DNA of 7,599 bases from an uncultured Lachnospiraceae bacterium (GTDB lineage Bacteria > Bacillota > Clostridia > Lachnospirales > Lachnospiraceae). Below are positions 6,366 through 7,599 of this stretch, in pieces; the stretch's first letter is position 1; each line of letters starts with the position of its first letter. A program made the position numbers and the translations under genes. Under the pieces are notes generated by a model. That model had not been told where the DNA came from and did not search any database. It was given only the letters and a program-made list of their open reading frames with translations. The stretch is from contig CAMWJQ010000192.1 of NCBI GenBank assembly GCA_947174615.1, positions 1-7,599 on the forward strand, written 5' to 3'.

Positions 6366-7379
6366 CTAAGGATGTCTGCTCTTTCGGAACTGTTCAGACG
6401 TAGTCCCCCCATAGGCGTAAGTGACCGGAAGGCAGACAAGAGGAGGCTTCGCCTTCATATTTTCCCGCAGGAGAAGTTCGACGCACATCTCAGCCATCTC
6501 CGGCAGCGGCTGTACAATGGTGGAACACACGTAGTCCATGCTGCCAAAAAGGCGGATGCCGTCATAACCGATGACCTGTACGTCTTCGGGGACGCGCTGG
6601 TTCAGGCGGCGCAGTGTCTGTATCACCGAAAAGGCAAGGCGGTCCGTCACACAGAAGATGCCGTCAAAAGACAGTCTGCCGTCATGAATGTGTTCTTCAA
6701 GAAAAGTTTCAAATTCCTCGTAAGGTTCACTGTCATCAAGTATTTTCATCTCGTAATGGAGACCGCGCGAAAGACAGCCATTTTCAAAACCGGCTTTGCG
6801 TTTGTTGGGCTCGTTTGACAGAGAGGAGCCGACCCGCAGAAAGGCGACATTTTTACAGCCAAAATCTGCAAGCTTCTCGGCTGCAAGCTGTCCTCCGCCA
6901 AAGTTGTCGCTGGCAACACATGGGATGCCGGTACCGATCGAGCGGTCGATGGCGACAAAGGGGGTATTCTCCTCTATGACCAGCTTTGGATTGTACGTCA
7001 GACCGATAATTCCATCGACTTTGTTCTGCTGTGCCATCGTGACGTATTCCTGTTCGAGCGTGGAGTCGGAGTCCGTACAGCACAGCAGCATCCGGTATTT
7101 CTGTTTCATCAGCACAAGATTGATGTGGTAGGCAAGTGCGGCAAAAAATGGCTCGATCGTGTTTGGAATCAATACGGCGACCGTGTAGGTTTTGTTTGCT
7201 TTTAGCCCCTTCGCATAGCTGTTGACCTGATAGTTTAGTTTCTGGATAGCGTCCTCCACACGAATTTTATAGGAATCGCCTACGGGCAGCCCGTTGACTA
7301 CTTTGGATACAGTGCCAAGGGCAACGCCAGCCTCGCGGGCGACGTCTTTCATTGTGGGGGAAGAAGATTCTTTTTTCAT
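6366..7379 (-). CDS. LacI-family transcriptional regulator
   Basis: A 337-residue regulator, the normal length for the family. The N-terminal helix-turn-helix is 'TMKDVAREAGVALGTVSKVV' (9-28), followed by the hinge helix 'LNYQVNSYAKGL' (48-59), whose Leu59 is at the position that intercalates the central CpG of LacI operators. The effector domain resembles a periplasmic sugar-binding protein: 'VAVLIPNTIEPFFA' (67-80), 'VDGIIGL' (121-127), 'PFVAIDRSI' (140-148), 'SDNFGGGQLAAEKL' (157-170), 'FDGIFCVTDRLA' (238-249), 'VQVIGYDG' (267-274) and the closing 'LPVTYAYGGTT' (317-327). The effector cannot be read from sequence; a sugar or related small molecule is usual. The first ATG is preferred because AAAGGGG precedes it (long 13-nt spacing), while the alternative Met10 lacks a ribosome site. 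It is transcribed from an exact consensus promoter upstream, and a matching palindrome lies nearby. The two genes after it are probably in the same transcript. Confidence 0.95.
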   Translation of the reverse strand: MKKESSSPTMKDVAREAGVALGTVSKVVNGLPVGDSYKIRVEDAIQKLNYQVNSYAKGLKANKTYTVAVLIPNTIEPFFAALAYHINLVLMKQKYRMLLCCTDSDSTLEQEYVTMAQQNKVDGIIGLTYNPKLVIEENTPFVAIDRSIGTGIPCVASDNFGGGQLAAEKLADFGCKNVAFLRVGSSLSNEPNKRKAGFENGCLSRGLHYEMKILDDSEPYEEFETFLEEHIHDGRLSFDGIFCVTDRLAFSVIQTLRRLNQRVPEDVQVIGYDGIRLFGSMDYVCSTIVQPLPEMAEMCVELLLRENMKAKPPLVCLPVTYAYGGTTSEQFRKSRHP

Positions 7380-7487
7380 ATTATTGCGAAGTCCCCTTTA
7401 TAAAATAGTAGACGATGCAGCGCACATGAAAAATCATGAAAATATGTGAGTGTCGTTAGGGTGCGTTACATTGTGTATTTTGTTCTG
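7380..7487 (-). other. Untranslated leader of the LacI-family regulator gene
   Basis: If transcription starts about 7 bases after the -10 box, the regulator mRNA has a leader of about 108 nt. Within it CATGAAAA (read on the plus strand) is repeated at 7425-7432 and 7435-7442, 10 bp apart, and CACAT/ATGTG (7423-7427, 7444-7448) forms a 5-bp inverted repeat around it. A frame of 18 codons (7437 to 7381) ends one base before the regulator ATG but has no ribosome site. I recognise no riboswitch, T-box or attenuator. Confidence 0.4.
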
Positions 7488-7493
7488 ATTCTA

Positions 7494-7522
7494 ATTATAA
7501 TTCATAAATGATATTTTGTCAA
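7494..7522 (-). promoter_or_regulatory. Exact consensus SigA (sigma-70) promoter of the LacI-family gene
   Basis: On the minus strand TTGACA (7522-7517) is followed, after a 17-bp spacer (7516-7500), by TATAAT (7499-7494). Both hexamers and the spacing match the vegetative consensus perfectly. It points at the regulator gene. The expected start is near 7487. Confidence 0.88.
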
Positions 7523-7541
7523 GGGAGATCCAAAATAAATA

Positions 7542-7557
7542 CACGAAACGTTTCCTG
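7542..7557. promoter_or_regulatory. LacI-family operator palindrome
   Basis: The core GAAACGTTTC (7545-7554) is a perfect 10-bp palindrome with the central CG typical of LacI-family operators. Extending to 7542-7557 gives CACGAAACGTTTCCTG, in which seven of eight symmetric pairs match. It stands 22 bp upstream of the -35 box of the regulator promoter, in the region between that promoter and whatever lies beyond the window. The regulator encoded next door is the obvious candidate to bind it; this is inference from family knowledge. Confidence 0.7.
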
Positions 7558-7573
7558 AAAATAATGGACGATA

Positions 7574-7582
7574 TGATATACA
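7574..7582 (+). promoter_or_regulatory. Possible divergent extended -10 promoter for a gene beyond the window
   Basis: TGATATACA on the plus strand reads as TG-n-TATACA, an extended -10 element with five of six bases of TATAAT. No good -35 box is present at the expected place. The LacI-type palindrome would sit about 35-40 bp before the expected start, where a bound repressor would hinder polymerase. AT-rich surroundings make a chance match possible. Confidence 0.3.
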
Positions 7583-7599
7583 AAATGCATAAAAAATAC

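Noticed and set aside
7516..7541. Plus-strand promoter using TTGTCA (7516-7521)
   Set aside because: No acceptable -10 box lies 16-18 bp downstream. The same bases form the exact -35 box of the minus-strand promoter.
7543..7556. CcpA cre site at the GAAACGTTTC palindrome
   Set aside because: Against TGWAANCGNTWWCA it misses the outer TG, the first W and the closing A. It fits a generic LacI-family operator better than a catabolite-repression site.

Overview
The window looks like a chromosomal piece of a low-to-mid GC Gram-positive anaerobe of the Clostridia, most likely a Lachnospiraceae-type gut bacterium. This is inferred from strong AGGAGG-type ribosome sites, single-membrane architectures (membrane-anchored adaptors, a lipoprotein, no outer-membrane factor) and the look of the proteins. 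It is not a taxonomic proof. No tRNA, rRNA, CRISPR array, insertion sequence or phage gene was seen.

Left part, plus strand (1-4863): one transport operon of the MacAB / YknXYZ type. In order it encodes the C-terminal end of a membrane-fusion (adaptor) protein, a second full-length adaptor, a MacB-like FtsX-domain permease, a small secreted or anchored protein of unknown function, and the ABC ATPase. The genes are tightly coupled: an 11-bp overlap, an ATGA overlap, a 73-bp gap, then a 12-bp gap. Three consecutive proteins (second adaptor, permease, small protein) each carry a low-complexity extracytoplasmic insert built on a Gly-Gly-Met-Pro theme. It is most developed in the permease, which has seven Met in 28 residues. 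This shared insert, the duplicated adaptor and the unassigned fourth gene are the most unusual things in the window. ATP hydrolysis by the last gene product would drive movements of the permease, which works with the adaptors outside the membrane; the substrate is unknown.

Right part, minus strand (4931-7379): a convergent three-gene cluster, read from right to left. It consists of a LacI-family transcriptional regulator, a single-pass membrane protein with an aromatic belt and a DxNxDG loop, and a lipoprotein. Spacings are 45 bp and 1 bp, and no terminator was seen between the genes, so they are probably one transcription unit. Neither of the two downstream genes is a recognisable sugar enzyme or transporter.

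Far right (7380-7599): a 220-bp regulatory region. It holds an exact consensus promoter (TTGACA, 17 bp, TATAAT) firing toward the regulator with a leader of about 108 nt, and a LacI-type palindrome (GAAACGTTTC). It may also hold a divergent extended -10 promoter that would serve a gene beyond the window edge. The regulator probably binds the palindrome and controls that unseen gene, itself, or both.
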